From the NCBI RefSeq assembly GCF_009602465.1, contig NZ_WBKP01000007.1:49068-113067 (forward strand): DNA of 64,000 bases, in the 5' to 3' direction. The translations under genes were made by a program, and so were the position numbers. A model generated the notes under the pieces. The model was not told the origin of the DNA. It ran no database searches and saw only the letters and a list, made by a program, of their open reading frames with translations. Below are positions 1-8,007 of the stretch, piece by piece. Every line of letters begins with the position of its first letter. Position 1 is the first letter of the stretch. This DNA comes from Cumulibacter manganitolerans (lineage in GTDB: Bacteria > Actinomycetota > Actinomycetes > Mycobacteriales > Antricoccaceae).

Positions 1-242
1 TGGGCGAGGTGCGGGTTCGGTTCGTCCCCCGCAACGACCACGGGATCCTGGACCACGAGGTCGTGCTGCCGACGGGGGAGAGGGTGCTGAACCCGATGCG
101 GGTCGTGGCGCACCCGCACGGCGCGGAGGTCCTGTTCACCGTGCGCCAGCTGGGCATGACCGACGAGGAGCTCGAGCGCGATGCTGCCGCGGTGGAGCGC
201 GACCTCGACGCGCTTCGCCGCATCGTCGAATCCCAGCGCTGA
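1..242 (+). CDS. C-terminal part of a probable SRPBCC-family protein (5' end outside window)
   Basis: The reading frame is open from the left edge (first full codon at position 3) to a TGA at 240-242, so this is the 3' end of a longer gene. The visible ~79 residues hold beta strands (GILDHEVVLPTG, VVAHPHGAEVLFTV) and a long amphipathic final helix starting MTDEELERDAAAVERDL. This layout resembles the end of SRPBCC/polyketide-cyclase-like ligand-binding domains, where a C-terminal helix packs over a curved sheet. That assignment rests on sequence feel alone because the N-terminal half is missing. The GTG at 9 is an internal codon. Ligand and function cannot be stated. Confidence 0.55.
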   Translation, partial: GEVRVRFVPRNDHGILDHEVVLPTGERVLNPMRVVAHPHGAEVLFTVRQLGMTDEELERDAAAVERDLDALRRIVESQR

Positions 243-362
243 GGGCGGTACGTCCGGCATTCTGGCTGCGCGTGCCTCTTGATCTGTTGCATCCAACATG
301 TATTCTACGTCTGGTCGTGGACGGATCGAGGCCGCCACCCGAATCGACGTAGGTGGTGCCGC

Positions 363-1658
363 GTGACCCGCACGACCCGTTCCCGACGCAAGCTCGTCGC
401 CGCCCAGCTGTTCTCCGGTGCCGGTATCGCCTCCGGCTACGCGGTGGGCGGGCTGCTGGCCGAGCAGATCTCCGGCTCCACCGCGATGGCCGGGTTCGCC
501 CAGATGAGCGTGATCCTGGGCGCGGGCCTCGTCGCCTATCCGCTCGCCGCGCTGGCCGGACGGCGTGGGCGGCGCGTCGCGCTGAGCCTCGGCTTCGGTC
601 TCGGCGTCCTCGGTGCCGCCATCGTGCTCATCGCGGTCGCCGCGCAGCTCCTGCCGCTGTTTATGCTCGGCATGATGCTGTCCGGGTCGTGCACGGCCGC
701 GGGTCTGCAGGCCCGCTACGCGGCGGTCGACGGCGTGCCTCCCGCCGGCGCCGGGCGGGCGATGTCGATCGTCGTCTGGGCGACCACGGTCGGGTCGGTG
801 CTCGGTCCGAACATCACCGAGCCCGGAGCGCGGCTGGGTGCGGCGCTGGGCCTGAATCCGCTCGCCGGACCGTACGTGATCTCGATGAGCGCCTTCGCGA
901 TCGCGTCCCTGATCGCCGCCACCCTCGGCCGCGAGACCAGGACGCAACCGTCGATGAACCGCGCCTCGGTCGAGCCCGGCGGGAGAGCGCCTCGACCGCT
1001 GCGGCTCGGGGCCGCCCTACGCCATGCGCTGGCGCATCCAGTCGCGCTGTTCGCGATGGTCACCATCGTCACCGGCCAGATGATGATGACGAACGTCATG
1101 GTCATGACGCCCGTGCACATGGACCACCAGGGGTTCGCGCTCGGCACCATCGGGATCGTCGTGAGCGTGCACATCGCCGGCATGTACGCGTTGTCGCCGA
1201 TCTTCGGGTGGGCGGCCGACCGCTGGGGGCCGCTCGTCGTGATCGCCTGCGGGGCGGCCGTCTTCGCGGTGACGATCGCCCTCGGCGTGATCGATGCGAC
1301 GGCGCCGGTGTCGTCGATGGGCCTGCTGACCACGGCGCTCCTGCTGCTCGGCGTCGGCTGGTCGATGTTCCTGATCGGCGGCTCGGCCTTGCTCACGGCG
1401 TCCGTCCCGAGCGAGGCGCGAGTCCCGCTGCAGGGTGCTTCCGACTCGGCGATGAACCTCGGTGGCGCCGTGATGGCCGCCAGCGCCGGGGCGGTCCAGG
1501 CGGCCGGCGGCTTCCTGTGGATCAATCTCATGGCGACCGCCGTCCTGCTGATCACCCTCCTCTTCGGCGCCCGGGCGCTGCGCGGCGGCGCGCGGGGGAG
1601 CGTACTGCCGGGCGGCGCAGCAGCCGGGTCGCCCGCGCTGTCGGAGCCGGTAGGCTAG
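363..1658 (+). CDS. MFS transporter
   Basis: Inner-membrane major facilitator superfamily permease of 431 residues, about 12 hydrophobic segments in two halves separated by a basic, proline-rich loop near residues 200-220. The loop after TM2 reads AGRRGRR and the equivalent loop in the second half reads GWAADRWG, both like MFS motif A. I chose GTG at 363, preceded by AGGTGG, over the further-upstream in-frame start at 279, whose first 28 residues are not membrane-like. Substrate cannot be read from sequence; the second-half features fit drug or metabolite efflux. The GntR regulator 45 bp downstream on the same strand may control it, which is inference from position. Confidence 0.85.
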   Translation: MTRTTRSRRKLVAAQLFSGAGIASGYAVGGLLAEQISGSTAMAGFAQMSVILGAGLVAYPLAALAGRRGRRVALSLGFGLGVLGAAIVLIAVAAQLLPLFMLGMMLSGSCTAAGLQARYAAVDGVPPAGAGRAMSIVVWATTVGSVLGPNITEPGARLGAALGLNPLAGPYVISMSAFAIASLIAATLGRETRTQPSMNRASVEPGGRAPRPLRLGAALRHALAHPVALFAMVTIVTGQMMMTNVMVMTPVHMDHQGFALGTIGIVVSVHIAGMYALSPIFGWAADRWGPLVVIACGAAVFAVTIALGVIDATAPVSSMGLLTTALLLLGVGWSMFLIGGSALLTASVPSEARVPLQGASDSAMNLGGAVMAASAGAVQAAGGFLWINLMATAVLLITLLFGARALRGGARGSVLPGGAAAGSPALSEPVG

Positions 1659-1703
1659 CCCCGCGGCCGGACCGGCCCCACGGACGGCGAGGAGCGGATC
1701 GGT

Positions 1704-2372
1704 ATGGCCAGCGCAGATCCCAGCGCGTCGGAGCGCGCCTATCAGCAGCTCCGTGGTCACATCCTCGACCACACGTACGCACCTGGCACGATGCTCGGCG
1801 AGGCGGCGCTGGCCGTCGAGCTCGGGATGAGCCGAACGCCCGTGAGAGTCGCGCTCGCCCGCCTGCAGGACGAGGGGTGGATCGTGGTCTACCCCAAGCG
1901 CGGCGCGCTCGTGCAGGGCGTCACCGATCGGACGGCCGCCGAGCTCGCCGACGCGCGCTTCGTCCTGGAGACGACGGCGATCGACCGCGCCACCCCCGCA
2001 CGGCGCCGCGAGCTGGCGGGTCCGCTGGCCGACTCCGTCGAGGCGCAGCGCGCCGCCTTCGAGGCCGGTGATCTCCGGCAGTTCATCGACCTGACCCTGC
2101 GCTTCCATCGGTCCTTCATCGAAGCCGGCAGCAACGCCGTGATGCTGGAGCTCTACGACCGGCTGTCGGATCGCCACCGGTTCGTCCTGTTCGGGTCCGG
2201 AGACCGGCTGCTGAAGCGTTGCGCCGACATCATCGCCGAGCACCAACGCCTGGTCGATCGGCTTCGGGCCGGCGACGCGCGCGGGTTCACCGAGACCCTG
2301 CGGGCACACATCGCCGAGACCAATGCCACCCCCATCCGGCTGTTCGGCAGTGACAGCGGCAAGAGCAGCTGA
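1704..2372 (+). CDS. GntR family transcriptional regulator, FCD (FadR-type) subfamily
   Basis: DNA-binding repressor or activator of 222 residues. Residues ~8-75 form the GntR winged helix: the recognition region is LAVELGMSRTPVRVALARL and the wing is YPKRGALVQ. Residues ~80-215 are an all-helical FCD effector domain with histidines at FHRSF, EHQRL and AHIAE that in this family bind a metal or carboxylate ligand. ATG at 1704 follows a GAGGAG ribosome-binding site. FCD regulators commonly control neighbouring transport or catabolic genes, so the MFS gene just upstream is the most likely target; the ligand is unknown. Confidence 0.88.
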   Translation: MASADPSASERAYQQLRGHILDHTYAPGTMLGEAALAVELGMSRTPVRVALARLQDEGWIVVYPKRGALVQGVTDRTAAELADARFVLETTAIDRATPARRRELAGPLADSVEAQRAAFEAGDLRQFIDLTLRFHRSFIEAGSNAVMLELYDRLSDRHRFVLFGSGDRLLKRCADIIAEHQRLVDRLRAGDARGFTETLRAHIAETNATPIRLFGSDSGKSS

Positions 2373-2447
2373 GCAGCCCGGAACCGCACAGAACCGAGCG
2401 ATCCTGTGCGATAGTCGCCTTACCCGACGCTATTGAAGGGTGGAGCG

Positions 2448-2942
2448 ATGGCAGCTAACGACGTGCCGCTGTGGCGGCAGGCATTCAACAAGGCAGAGCG
2501 CGCGGTCGGCGAGCCGATGGAGAAGGCGATCGACACCCGGCAGTTCGCCGACGCGATGTCGCTCGGGGCCAAGGTCAGCCGGGGCGTGCGACGACAGATC
2601 TACGGCACGGTGAATCGCACGCTGCATTTCGTCGGGCTGAGCACGCTGAAGGACACTCGGGACATCTCCCGCCAGCTCGGCCGCGTGCACGCGCAGCTGC
2701 GGGAGGTCATCACCCAGCTGGAGTACCTGGAGGAGCGCGAACGCGGGCGTGAGACGGGGGAGCCGGGCACCGCGCCGCCCTCGGTGACGAAGTCGGCTCC
2801 TGCGAGGAAGACGGCCCCGGTCAAGACGGCGGCTCCTCCGCGGCGGACGGCACCGGCCCGGAAGACGACGCCGGCGAAGAAGTCGGCAGCGCCGGCCACG
2901 AACGCGCGTACGCCACGCGCGGTGGACGGGGAAGGGGAATGA
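2448..2942 (+). CDS. PhaE/phasin-like PHA-granule-associated protein with lysine-proline-alanine tail
   Basis: 164-residue protein. Residues 1-105 are mostly helical and amphipathic, ending in a coiled-coil-like QLREVITQLEYLEERERGRE. Residues 110-164 are a low-complexity Lys/Pro/Ala/Thr tail (repeats of the type PARKTAP), like the histone-H1-like tail of PhaF phasins or linker regions of PhaE subunits. It lies one base upstream of a PhaC-like gene. That position is the main reason for the call: class III PHA synthases need a PhaE partner, and phasins coat granules. ATG at 2448 is preferred over TTG at 2433, because the TTG lies in the ribosome-binding stretch GAAGGGTGGAG. Direct homology is uncertain. 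Confidence 0.5.
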   Translation: MAANDVPLWRQAFNKAERAVGEPMEKAIDTRQFADAMSLGAKVSRGVRRQIYGTVNRTLHFVGLSTLKDTRDISRQLGRVHAQLREVITQLEYLEERERGRETGEPGTAPPSVTKSAPARKTAPVKTAAPPRRTAPARKTTPAKKSAAPATNARTPRAVDGEGE

Positions 2943-2943
2943 C

Positions 2944-4047
2944 ATGGCCCGCACCTTCGGCACGCCGGACCTCGTGGGCGCGATCAGGCGGGAGCTCAGC
3001 ACCGCGACCAACCGTGCCCGAAACGGCATCAGCTACCTCACGATGGACAAGAGCGAGGGCCTGAACCCCACTCCCCGCGTGCTCGTCGGGAGCCGCGACA
3101 AGGTGAGGCTCTGGAAGTACCCGAGCAAGAACCGGCGGCACGCCGAGCCGATCGTGGCGTTCCTCGGGCTGGTGAGCCGGCCCTACGTGTTCGACCTGCT
3201 GCCGGGCAAGAGCTTCGTCGGTCAGCTGGGGGACGCCGGGTACGACGTCTACGTGCTCGACTGGGGCCAGCCCGACCACGAGGAGTCCGCGAACTCCATG
3301 GAGACGTACGTCGACTTCTACCTGCCGCGGGCGTTCAAGATCGCCCAGCGCGACAGCGGAAGCCCGGGCATCCACGTGATCGCGTACTGCTTCGGCGCGA
3401 TCTTCGGCCTGATGTACCAGGGAAGCCGGGGCAACTCGCCGATTCGGGCGCTGACCACGCTGGCGGCACCGGTCGACTTCCGGAAGATGCCGGTCTACAC
3501 CCAGCCGTTCCAGGACGGCTCGATCCGCCCGCGGGACGTCATCACCGACGAGGGCATCGTGCCGGCCGCGGTCGTGGCCCGCACTCTGGCGATGCGGACG
3601 CCGACCTACGACGTGACCCAGGCGGTCGGGTTGTGGGAGAAGCTCGCCGGTGACCCGAAGTCGGGTGCGATCGAGGCGCACGCCGCGATGACCGGATGGG
3701 TGCGCGACCACGTGAACTTCCCGGGCGTCGCGTTCGAGCAGTTCGTGCGCGACTTCCTCAACGGCAACGGCTTCGTGAACCGCACGGCACGCGTCGGCAA
3801 CCGGCCGGTCGCGCTGGACAGGATCGACATCCCGATCCTGTCGGTGGTCGCCGAACGCGACGACCTGGTGCCGCCGGCCGCGTCGTACCCGCTCCGCGAT
3901 CTCGTGCCGGAGGGCGTCTACAACGAGGTCGTGCTCCCGGCCGGGCACGTGGGACTGGTGCTCGGAGGGACGGCCAAGAAGATCACGATCCCCGCGATCG
4001 TGGACTTCTTCAGCAGCCACAGCAGCGAGCTGGGGGAGCGGGCATGA
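2944..4047 (+). CDS. phaC: PhaC-like polyhydroxyalkanoate synthase (class III type) / alpha-beta hydrolase
   Basis: 367-residue alpha/beta hydrolase-fold protein. It has the polyester-synthase pattern of a cysteine nucleophile in place of serine: AYCFGA with Cys149, an aspartate at 306-307 in ERDDLVPP, and His335 in AGHVGLV. PHA synthases use this Cys-Asp-His triad to polymerise hydroxyacyl-CoA into storage polyester on cytoplasmic granules. The length matches class III PhaC (~360) rather than class I (~570), and class III enzymes need a partner subunit, which the adjacent upstream gene could supply. The nucleophile elbow ends in Ala rather than the usual GG, so a divergent paralogue is possible. 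Its stop overlaps the next start (ATGA). Confidence 0.72.
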   Translation: MARTFGTPDLVGAIRRELSTATNRARNGISYLTMDKSEGLNPTPRVLVGSRDKVRLWKYPSKNRRHAEPIVAFLGLVSRPYVFDLLPGKSFVGQLGDAGYDVYVLDWGQPDHEESANSMETYVDFYLPRAFKIAQRDSGSPGIHVIAYCFGAIFGLMYQGSRGNSPIRALTTLAAPVDFRKMPVYTQPFQDGSIRPRDVITDEGIVPAAVVARTLAMRTPTYDVTQAVGLWEKLAGDPKSGAIEAHAAMTGWVRDHVNFPGVAFEQFVRDFLNGNGFVNRTARVGNRPVALDRIDIPILSVVAERDDLVPPAASYPLRDLVPEGVYNEVVLPAGHVGLVLGGTAKKITIPAIVDFFSSHSSELGERA

Positions 4048-4580
4048 CGATCCGTACCTGCGAGCCGGGCGACCAGGAAGCGCTGGAGGCCTTTCTGAGA
4101 ACCATTCCCGAGCAGGAACGCGCGTTCCACAAGGCCGAGGGCGCGGACGCCGCGCTGGCCGCCGAGTGGTCGTCGCAGCGCGATCCGTTGCGGCTGGTGG
4201 ACGTCGCTGACGACGGCGTCGTGCGCGGCATGATCGGCATCCGCCGCGGCCGCGGCATGTCGGCGCACACCGGCGAGATCACCCTCCTCGTCGACCCGGC
4301 CTTCCGGCAGCAGCAGATCGCCACGAACCTCGTCGTGGCCGCCATCGGCGAGGCGCTGAAGGCGGGGTTGTCGCACGTCTTCGTCGAGGTCACCGCCGAG
4401 CACACCGCGACCGTGGGCATGTTCCGCAAGCTCGGCTTCGAGGCCGAAGCGTTGCTGCAGGGCTTCATCAAGAGGCGGGACGGCGAGCTGCAGGACCTCA
4501 TCATGATGACCAACCGCCTGGAGGAGAACTGGGCTGCCGCGCAGCTGGTCGGCCTGGAGACCGGCGACGCCATGGCGTGA
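4044..4580 (+). CDS. GNAT family N-acetyltransferase
   Basis: 178-residue acetyltransferase with the GNAT order: a strand TLLVDPAFRQQQIATNLVVAAI (the acetyl-CoA pyrophosphate loop RQQQIA replaces the usual Q/RxxGxA), then VEVTAEHTATVGMFRKLGFEAEALL typical of motif B. The start ATG at 4044 overlaps the phaC stop, so it is translationally coupled to the PHA-like operon. Its substrate is unknown. A role in modifying a granule protein, or a small amine, would be guesswork. Confidence 0.8.
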   Translation: MTIRTCEPGDQEALEAFLRTIPEQERAFHKAEGADAALAAEWSSQRDPLRLVDVADDGVVRGMIGIRRGRGMSAHTGEITLLVDPAFRQQQIATNLVVAAIGEALKAGLSHVFVEVTAEHTATVGMFRKLGFEAEALLQGFIKRRDGELQDLIMMTNRLEENWAAAQLVGLETGDAMA

Positions 4581-4600
4581 GCCGCGGATCGCTCGCGAAG

Positions 4601-4614
4601 GGGCATTTAGGCCC
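4601..4614. promoter_or_regulatory. Possible DosR/DevR-type box upstream of the universal stress gene
   Basis: The 14-mer GGGCATTTAGGCCC lies 71 bp before the UspA start. Compared with the mycobacterial DosR core GGGACTTTAGTCCC it matches 11 of 14 positions, keeping both outer triplets and the central TTTAG, but it lacks the conserved C in the left half. Position and neighbours (UspA, then phosphoribosyltransferase plus erythromycin esterase, the domain pair of the DosR-regulated Rv2030c) make this worth flagging. Matching was by eye. Confidence 0.35.
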
Positions 4615-4685
4615 TGGCCGCCGCCCCCTGATTGCGCGATGCTCCTGGCACGGGTCCTCGAGCGAGGACGGTGAGGGGGACGCAG

Positions 4686-5546
4686 ATGGCACCCATCGTG
4701 GTGGGCTACGACGGGCTGGAGGATGCCGAGCACGCGCTGACGTGGGCGGTCGCCGACGCCGCGGCACGAGAGCGGCCCCTGCGGCTGGTCTGCGCCTATC
4801 CCTCCGCATCGGACATCGGACCCGTACCGGGCTACGGCGAGCAGCTGCTCAGCGAGCTGGAGGTGGTCCGTGCCGGCGCCGCCCAGGTGGTCGCCGGCGG
4901 CGCGCGCAGGGTCTCGGAGCTCGCGCCGGAGGTCAGCGTCACCACCCGCGCGGAGCAGGGCTCGGCAGCGGCCGTCCTGCTCGAGGAGTCCGCGAGCGCG
5001 GCGGTGATGGTGCTGGGCTCGCGGGGCCTGGGGGCGGTCGGCGCGTCCTTCCTCGGGTCGGTGGGGACGGCCGTGGCGGCCCGCGCGGCCTGCCCCGTCG
5101 TCGTGGTCGGCGAGAAGACGGAGCACGGCGGTTCGGGTACCGAGGTGGTCGTCGGCATCGACGGATACGCCGACTCGCAGGCCATCCTCGACTTCGCCTT
5201 CGACCACGCCAGCTGGCACGGCACTCCGCTGCGCGCGGTGCTCTGCTGGCACCGGGATGCATTGAGCGCGCTCGGCTGGTCGGCCGCCGCGGTACCGGAG
5301 AAGACCGAGGCGTGGCTCTCGGAGGCGCTGGCCGGCTGGCAGGAGAAGTACCCCGACGTGCGGGTGCGCACCAGCGTGCTGCGCGATCGCCCGGTCGTGG
5401 GTCTGCTTGCCGCCGGTCGTGGTCAGAAGCTGCTCGTCGTCGGGTCGCGCGGTCGGCATGCCCTGGCCGGGACGCTGCTCGGATCGGTCAGCCAGGGAGT
5501 GCTGCACCACGCGACCTGCCCGGTGGCCGTCGTGCCGGTGCGCTAG
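4686..5546 (+). CDS. Universal stress protein with two UspA domains
   Basis: 286-residue cytoplasmic protein with tandem UspA domains, about 1-142 and 150-286. Each begins with the typical strand (PIVVGYDGLEDAEHALTWA; VVVGIDGYADSQAILDFA) and each has the ATP-binding pattern GxxGx9GS near its end (GSRGLGAVGASFLGS; GSRGRHALAGTLLGS). Two-domain ATP-binding Usp proteins are typical of mycobacteria and relatives, where many respond to hypoxia. ATG at 4686 has a GAGGGGG ribosome-binding site; the extension to 4632 is unsupported. An imperfect hairpin (about 5555-5594) follows the gene. Confidence 0.9.
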   Translation: MAPIVVGYDGLEDAEHALTWAVADAAARERPLRLVCAYPSASDIGPVPGYGEQLLSELEVVRAGAAQVVAGGARRVSELAPEVSVTTRAEQGSAAAVLLEESASAAVMVLGSRGLGAVGASFLGSVGTAVAARAACPVVVVGEKTEHGGSGTEVVVGIDGYADSQAILDFAFDHASWHGTPLRAVLCWHRDALSALGWSAAAVPEKTEAWLSEALAGWQEKYPDVRVRTSVLRDRPVVGLLAAGRGQKLLVVGSRGRHALAGTLLGSVSQGVLHHATCPVAVVPVR

Positions 5547-5705
5547 CCGAGCCGGCGCCGGTCCCGCTGTTTCCCGGGCGGACCGCGCCGGCGCATGCTT
5601 TCGCCCGATCCGGGTACGAAGGTCCCTACCGGTCACGAGACGACCCGGCGAGGCTGGGACTGGAGCGGTGGCACCTGTGGGAATCACGGAGACGGGGTGG
5701 ATGCC

Positions 5706-6377
5706 GTGGCGCGAGACGAGTACGTCGACCGCGTCGATGCGGGCCGGCGGCTCGCGGAGCGGCTGCGCAGCCTGCGCGGGCAGCACGTCGTCGTGCTGGG
5801 TCTGCCGCGCGGCGGCGTCCCGGTCGCCTTCGAGGTGGCGCGGTCGCTCGGTGCGCCGCTGGACGTGATCGTCGTCCGCAAGCTCGGCCTTCCGACGCAT
5901 CCCGAGCTCGCGATGGGGGCTATCGGCGAGGGCGGCTACCGGGTGGTCGACCGCGAGCTGATGGCGCGTGCCGGCGTCCGGGACGCCGAGCTCGCGCAGG
6001 TCGAGGCCCGCGAGCGCGCCGCACTCGACTCGCGGATCGAGCGGTACCGTCACGGGCGTTCACGTGCCGATCTGCGCGGAGCCACGGCGGTGATCGTCGA
6101 CGACGGCATCGCCACGGGCCGCACCGTCGAGGTCGCCTGTGCCGCGGCGCGCCGGCTGGGCGCCGCCCGGGTCGTCGTGGCCGTGCCGGTCGGGCCCGTC
6201 GAGGCGCTCGAGGGCCTGCCGGGGGCCGACGAGGTGGTCGTCGCGCGCACGCCCGACCCCTTCCTGGCGGTGGGCCGTCACTATCGCGACTTCGACCAGA
6301 CGACCGACGACGAGGTGGTGCGGCTGCTCGATGCGGCCGCCGAGATCGGCGCCGATGAGAGAGGACGGCCGCGATGA
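5706..6377 (+). CDS. Phosphoribosyltransferase-domain protein
   Basis: 223-residue type I phosphoribosyltransferase fold. The PRPP-binding loop VIVDDGIATGRT sits near residues 120-131 and the N-terminal GLPRGGVPVAFEVA forms the pyrophosphate loop. It overlaps the following erythromycin-esterase-like gene by 4 bp (ATGA). In M. tuberculosis the same two domains are fused in one protein, the DosR-regulated Rv2030c, so these are probably the separated equivalents acting together. Base substrate is not predictable. GTG at 5706, 5 bp after GGGGTGG, is the best start; an in-frame GTG at 5697 overlaps that site and the extension to 5595 is not conserved-looking. Confidence 0.82.
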   Translation: MARDEYVDRVDAGRRLAERLRSLRGQHVVVLGLPRGGVPVAFEVARSLGAPLDVIVVRKLGLPTHPELAMGAIGEGGYRVVDRELMARAGVRDAELAQVEARERAALDSRIERYRHGRSRADLRGATAVIVDDGIATGRTVEVACAAARRLGAARVVVAVPVGPVEALEGLPGADEVVVARTPDPFLAVGRHYRDFDQTTDDEVVRLLDAAAEIGADERGRPR

Positions 6378-7699
6378 GCTGGGAACCTTCGACCAGTCGG
6401 ACGATCGATCGCGAGGCGCTGGCGCAGGTGCGCGCGCTGGCCCGGCCGCTCAGCGGTCCGAACGATCTCGAGGCCGTCGTGAACCGGTTCGCCCCGGACC
6501 GCTTCGTCTGCATCGGCGAGGCGTCGCACGGGACGCACGAGTACTACAGCTGGCGCGCTCAGCTGACCCGGCGGCTGATCGAGGAGAAGGGCTTCACCTG
6601 GATCGGCGTGGAGGGCGACTGGCCGGACTGCTGGCGCATCAATCGATGGGTCCGCGGAGAGCAGGACCAGGCGCTGGATGCGCGGGGGCTGCTCGCCGGC
6701 TTCCAGCGCTGGCCGACGTGGATGTGGGCGAACGAGGATGTCGCGGACTTCCTGGACTGGCTGCATCGGTGGAATCTGGGCCGTCCGACCGAGCGACGCG
6801 TCGGGTTCTACGGCTTGGACGTCTACTCGCTGTGGGACTCACTTCGCGCGATCAGGACCTGGCTCGATGCCTACGCGCCGGAGGCGGTGAGCGCCGCAAT
6901 CCATGCGTGGCAGTGCTTCTGGCCGTACGGCGAGGACCCGCATCGCTATGCACGTGCGGCCCGGCTGGTGCCCCAGTCGTGCGAAGCGGCCGTCGTGTCC
7001 CTGCTGGTGGAGACGCTGCGCCGGACTCGTAGCTTCCCTGACGACGAGTTTGCGTTCGACGCCATGCAGAACGCCCAGGTCGCGGTCGGCGCCGAGCGCT
7101 ACTACCGCGTGATGCTGCGCGGCGACCGGTCCTCGTGGAACATCCGGGACCACCACATGGCGGACACGATCGACCGGATCGCGCGGCACCTCGGGCCGAC
7201 GTCCCAAGGGATCATCTGGGAGCACAACAGCCACATCGGTGATGCCCGCGCCACGGACATGGCGCACGCCGGGCTGGTGAACGTCGGTCAGCTGGTGCGC
7301 GATCGCCACGCCACCGAGGGTGTGGGGCTGATCGGGTTCGCCGGTCATCGTGGGTCGGTCCTCGCGGCCCGAGCGTGGGGCGGCGCCGAGTCGTGCCTTC
7401 CGGTGCCGAAGGCGAGGCCGGGCACGCATGAGGATGTGCTGCACCGTGCGTTGGGACGCCCGGCGATCCTGGACTTCGGGGCCGACCGCTCCGGATCCTG
7501 GCTCGCCGAGCCGCGCGGGCACCGCGCCATCGGCGTGGTCTACGATCCCGCTGCGGAGCGCGGGAACTACGTGGCCACGGCGATGGGACGCCGGTACGAC
7601 GCATTGTTCTGGCTGGAGGAGACCACCGCGTTACGGCCGCTGCATCACGAGACGCGACCCATCCAGCCGGAGCTCGAGGCGGAACCGTCGGGTCTCTAA
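6374..7699 (+). CDS. Erythromycin-esterase family protein
   Basis: 441-residue EreA/EreB-like hydrolase fold. Visible family residues are GEASHGTHE (Glu49, His52, His55), the VEGDW block with Glu80, and WEHNSHIGD in the second half, matching the catalytic Glu/His pattern of erythromycin esterases. Most chromosomal members, including the C-terminal half of mycobacterial Rv2030c, are not known to destroy macrolides, so a resistance function should not be assumed. It is coupled by ATGA overlap to the phosphoribosyltransferase gene, with the UspA gene upstream, which suggests a stress or dormancy role. Confidence 0.85.
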   Translation: MSWEPSTSRTIDREALAQVRALARPLSGPNDLEAVVNRFAPDRFVCIGEASHGTHEYYSWRAQLTRRLIEEKGFTWIGVEGDWPDCWRINRWVRGEQDQALDARGLLAGFQRWPTWMWANEDVADFLDWLHRWNLGRPTERRVGFYGLDVYSLWDSLRAIRTWLDAYAPEAVSAAIHAWQCFWPYGEDPHRYARAARLVPQSCEAAVVSLLVETLRRTRSFPDDEFAFDAMQNAQVAVGAERYYRVMLRGDRSSWNIRDHHMADTIDRIARHLGPTSQGIIWEHNSHIGDARATDMAHAGLVNVGQLVRDRHATEGVGLIGFAGHRGSVLAARAWGGAESCLPVPKARPGTHEDVLHRALGRPAILDFGADRSGSWLAEPRGHRAIGVVYDPAAERGNYVATAMGRRYDALFWLEETTALRPLHHETRPIQPELEAEPSGL

Positions 7700-7788
7700 T
7701 CGGTTACTCGGTGGAGGAGTGCACCCCAAAACACGCATGGAACTGCCCCCGGCCGGGTACCTTGAAGACACCCGAACAAGGAGGACCC

Positions 7789-7932
7789 ATGAATACCGTG
7801 TTGTGGATCATCGCCGCCATTCTCGTCATCGCGGGAATCTTCGCCCTCGTCCGGCGGCAGTTCGTGTGGGGCGCCGTCCTGATCATCGTAGGGCTCCTGG
7901 TGGGTCCCGGCGGCGTCAGCATCTTCACCTAG
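7789..7932 (+). CDS. GPGG-motif small membrane protein
   Basis: 47-residue protein with two hydrophobic segments (about 3-21 and 27-40) around a short basic loop VRRQF, ending in GPGGVSIFT. It fits the widespread actinobacterial family of tiny membrane proteins named for the GPGG motif; function unknown. A strong ribosome-binding site AAGGAGGA ends 4 bases before ATG 7789. A -10-like TACCTT at 7758-7763 suggests its own promoter. A perfect terminator hairpin follows 16 bp after the stop, so it is probably monocistronic. Confidence 0.85.
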   Translation: MNTVLWIIAAILVIAGIFALVRRQFVWGAVLIIVGLLVGPGGVSIFT

Positions 7933-7948
7933 CATTCCTCCCATGAAC

Positions 7949-7981
7949 GACCGCCGTGCTGGCCAGGCCAGCACGGCGGTC
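7949..7981 (+). terminator. Intrinsic terminator hairpin after the GPGG gene
   Basis: Perfect 16-bp inverted repeat: arm GACCGCCGTGCTGGCC at 7949-7964 and its complement at 7966-7981, with one base between, so the real loop is 3-5 nt. It is followed by CTTTGTTT. It sits between the small membrane gene and the convergent oxidoreductase and could serve both strands. Confidence 0.8.
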
Positions 7982-8007
7982 CTTTGTTTGCAGGGGATCG
8001 GCGGCCG

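Noticed and set aside
5612..5626. Second DosR-like box before the phosphoribosyltransferase gene
   Set aside because: GGG and GTCCC are present but the spacing is 15 rather than 14, and the centre does not match.
3918..6053. Long minus-strand open frame opposite phaC, GNAT, UspA and phosphoribosyltransferase genes
   Set aside because: The translation is arginine/histidine-rich, without domains, and overlaps four convincing genes on the other strand.
6374..7699. Macrolide resistance gene
   Set aside because: The erythromycin-esterase fold is present, but the context is a stress/dormancy set and most chromosomal relatives are not known to act on macrolides.
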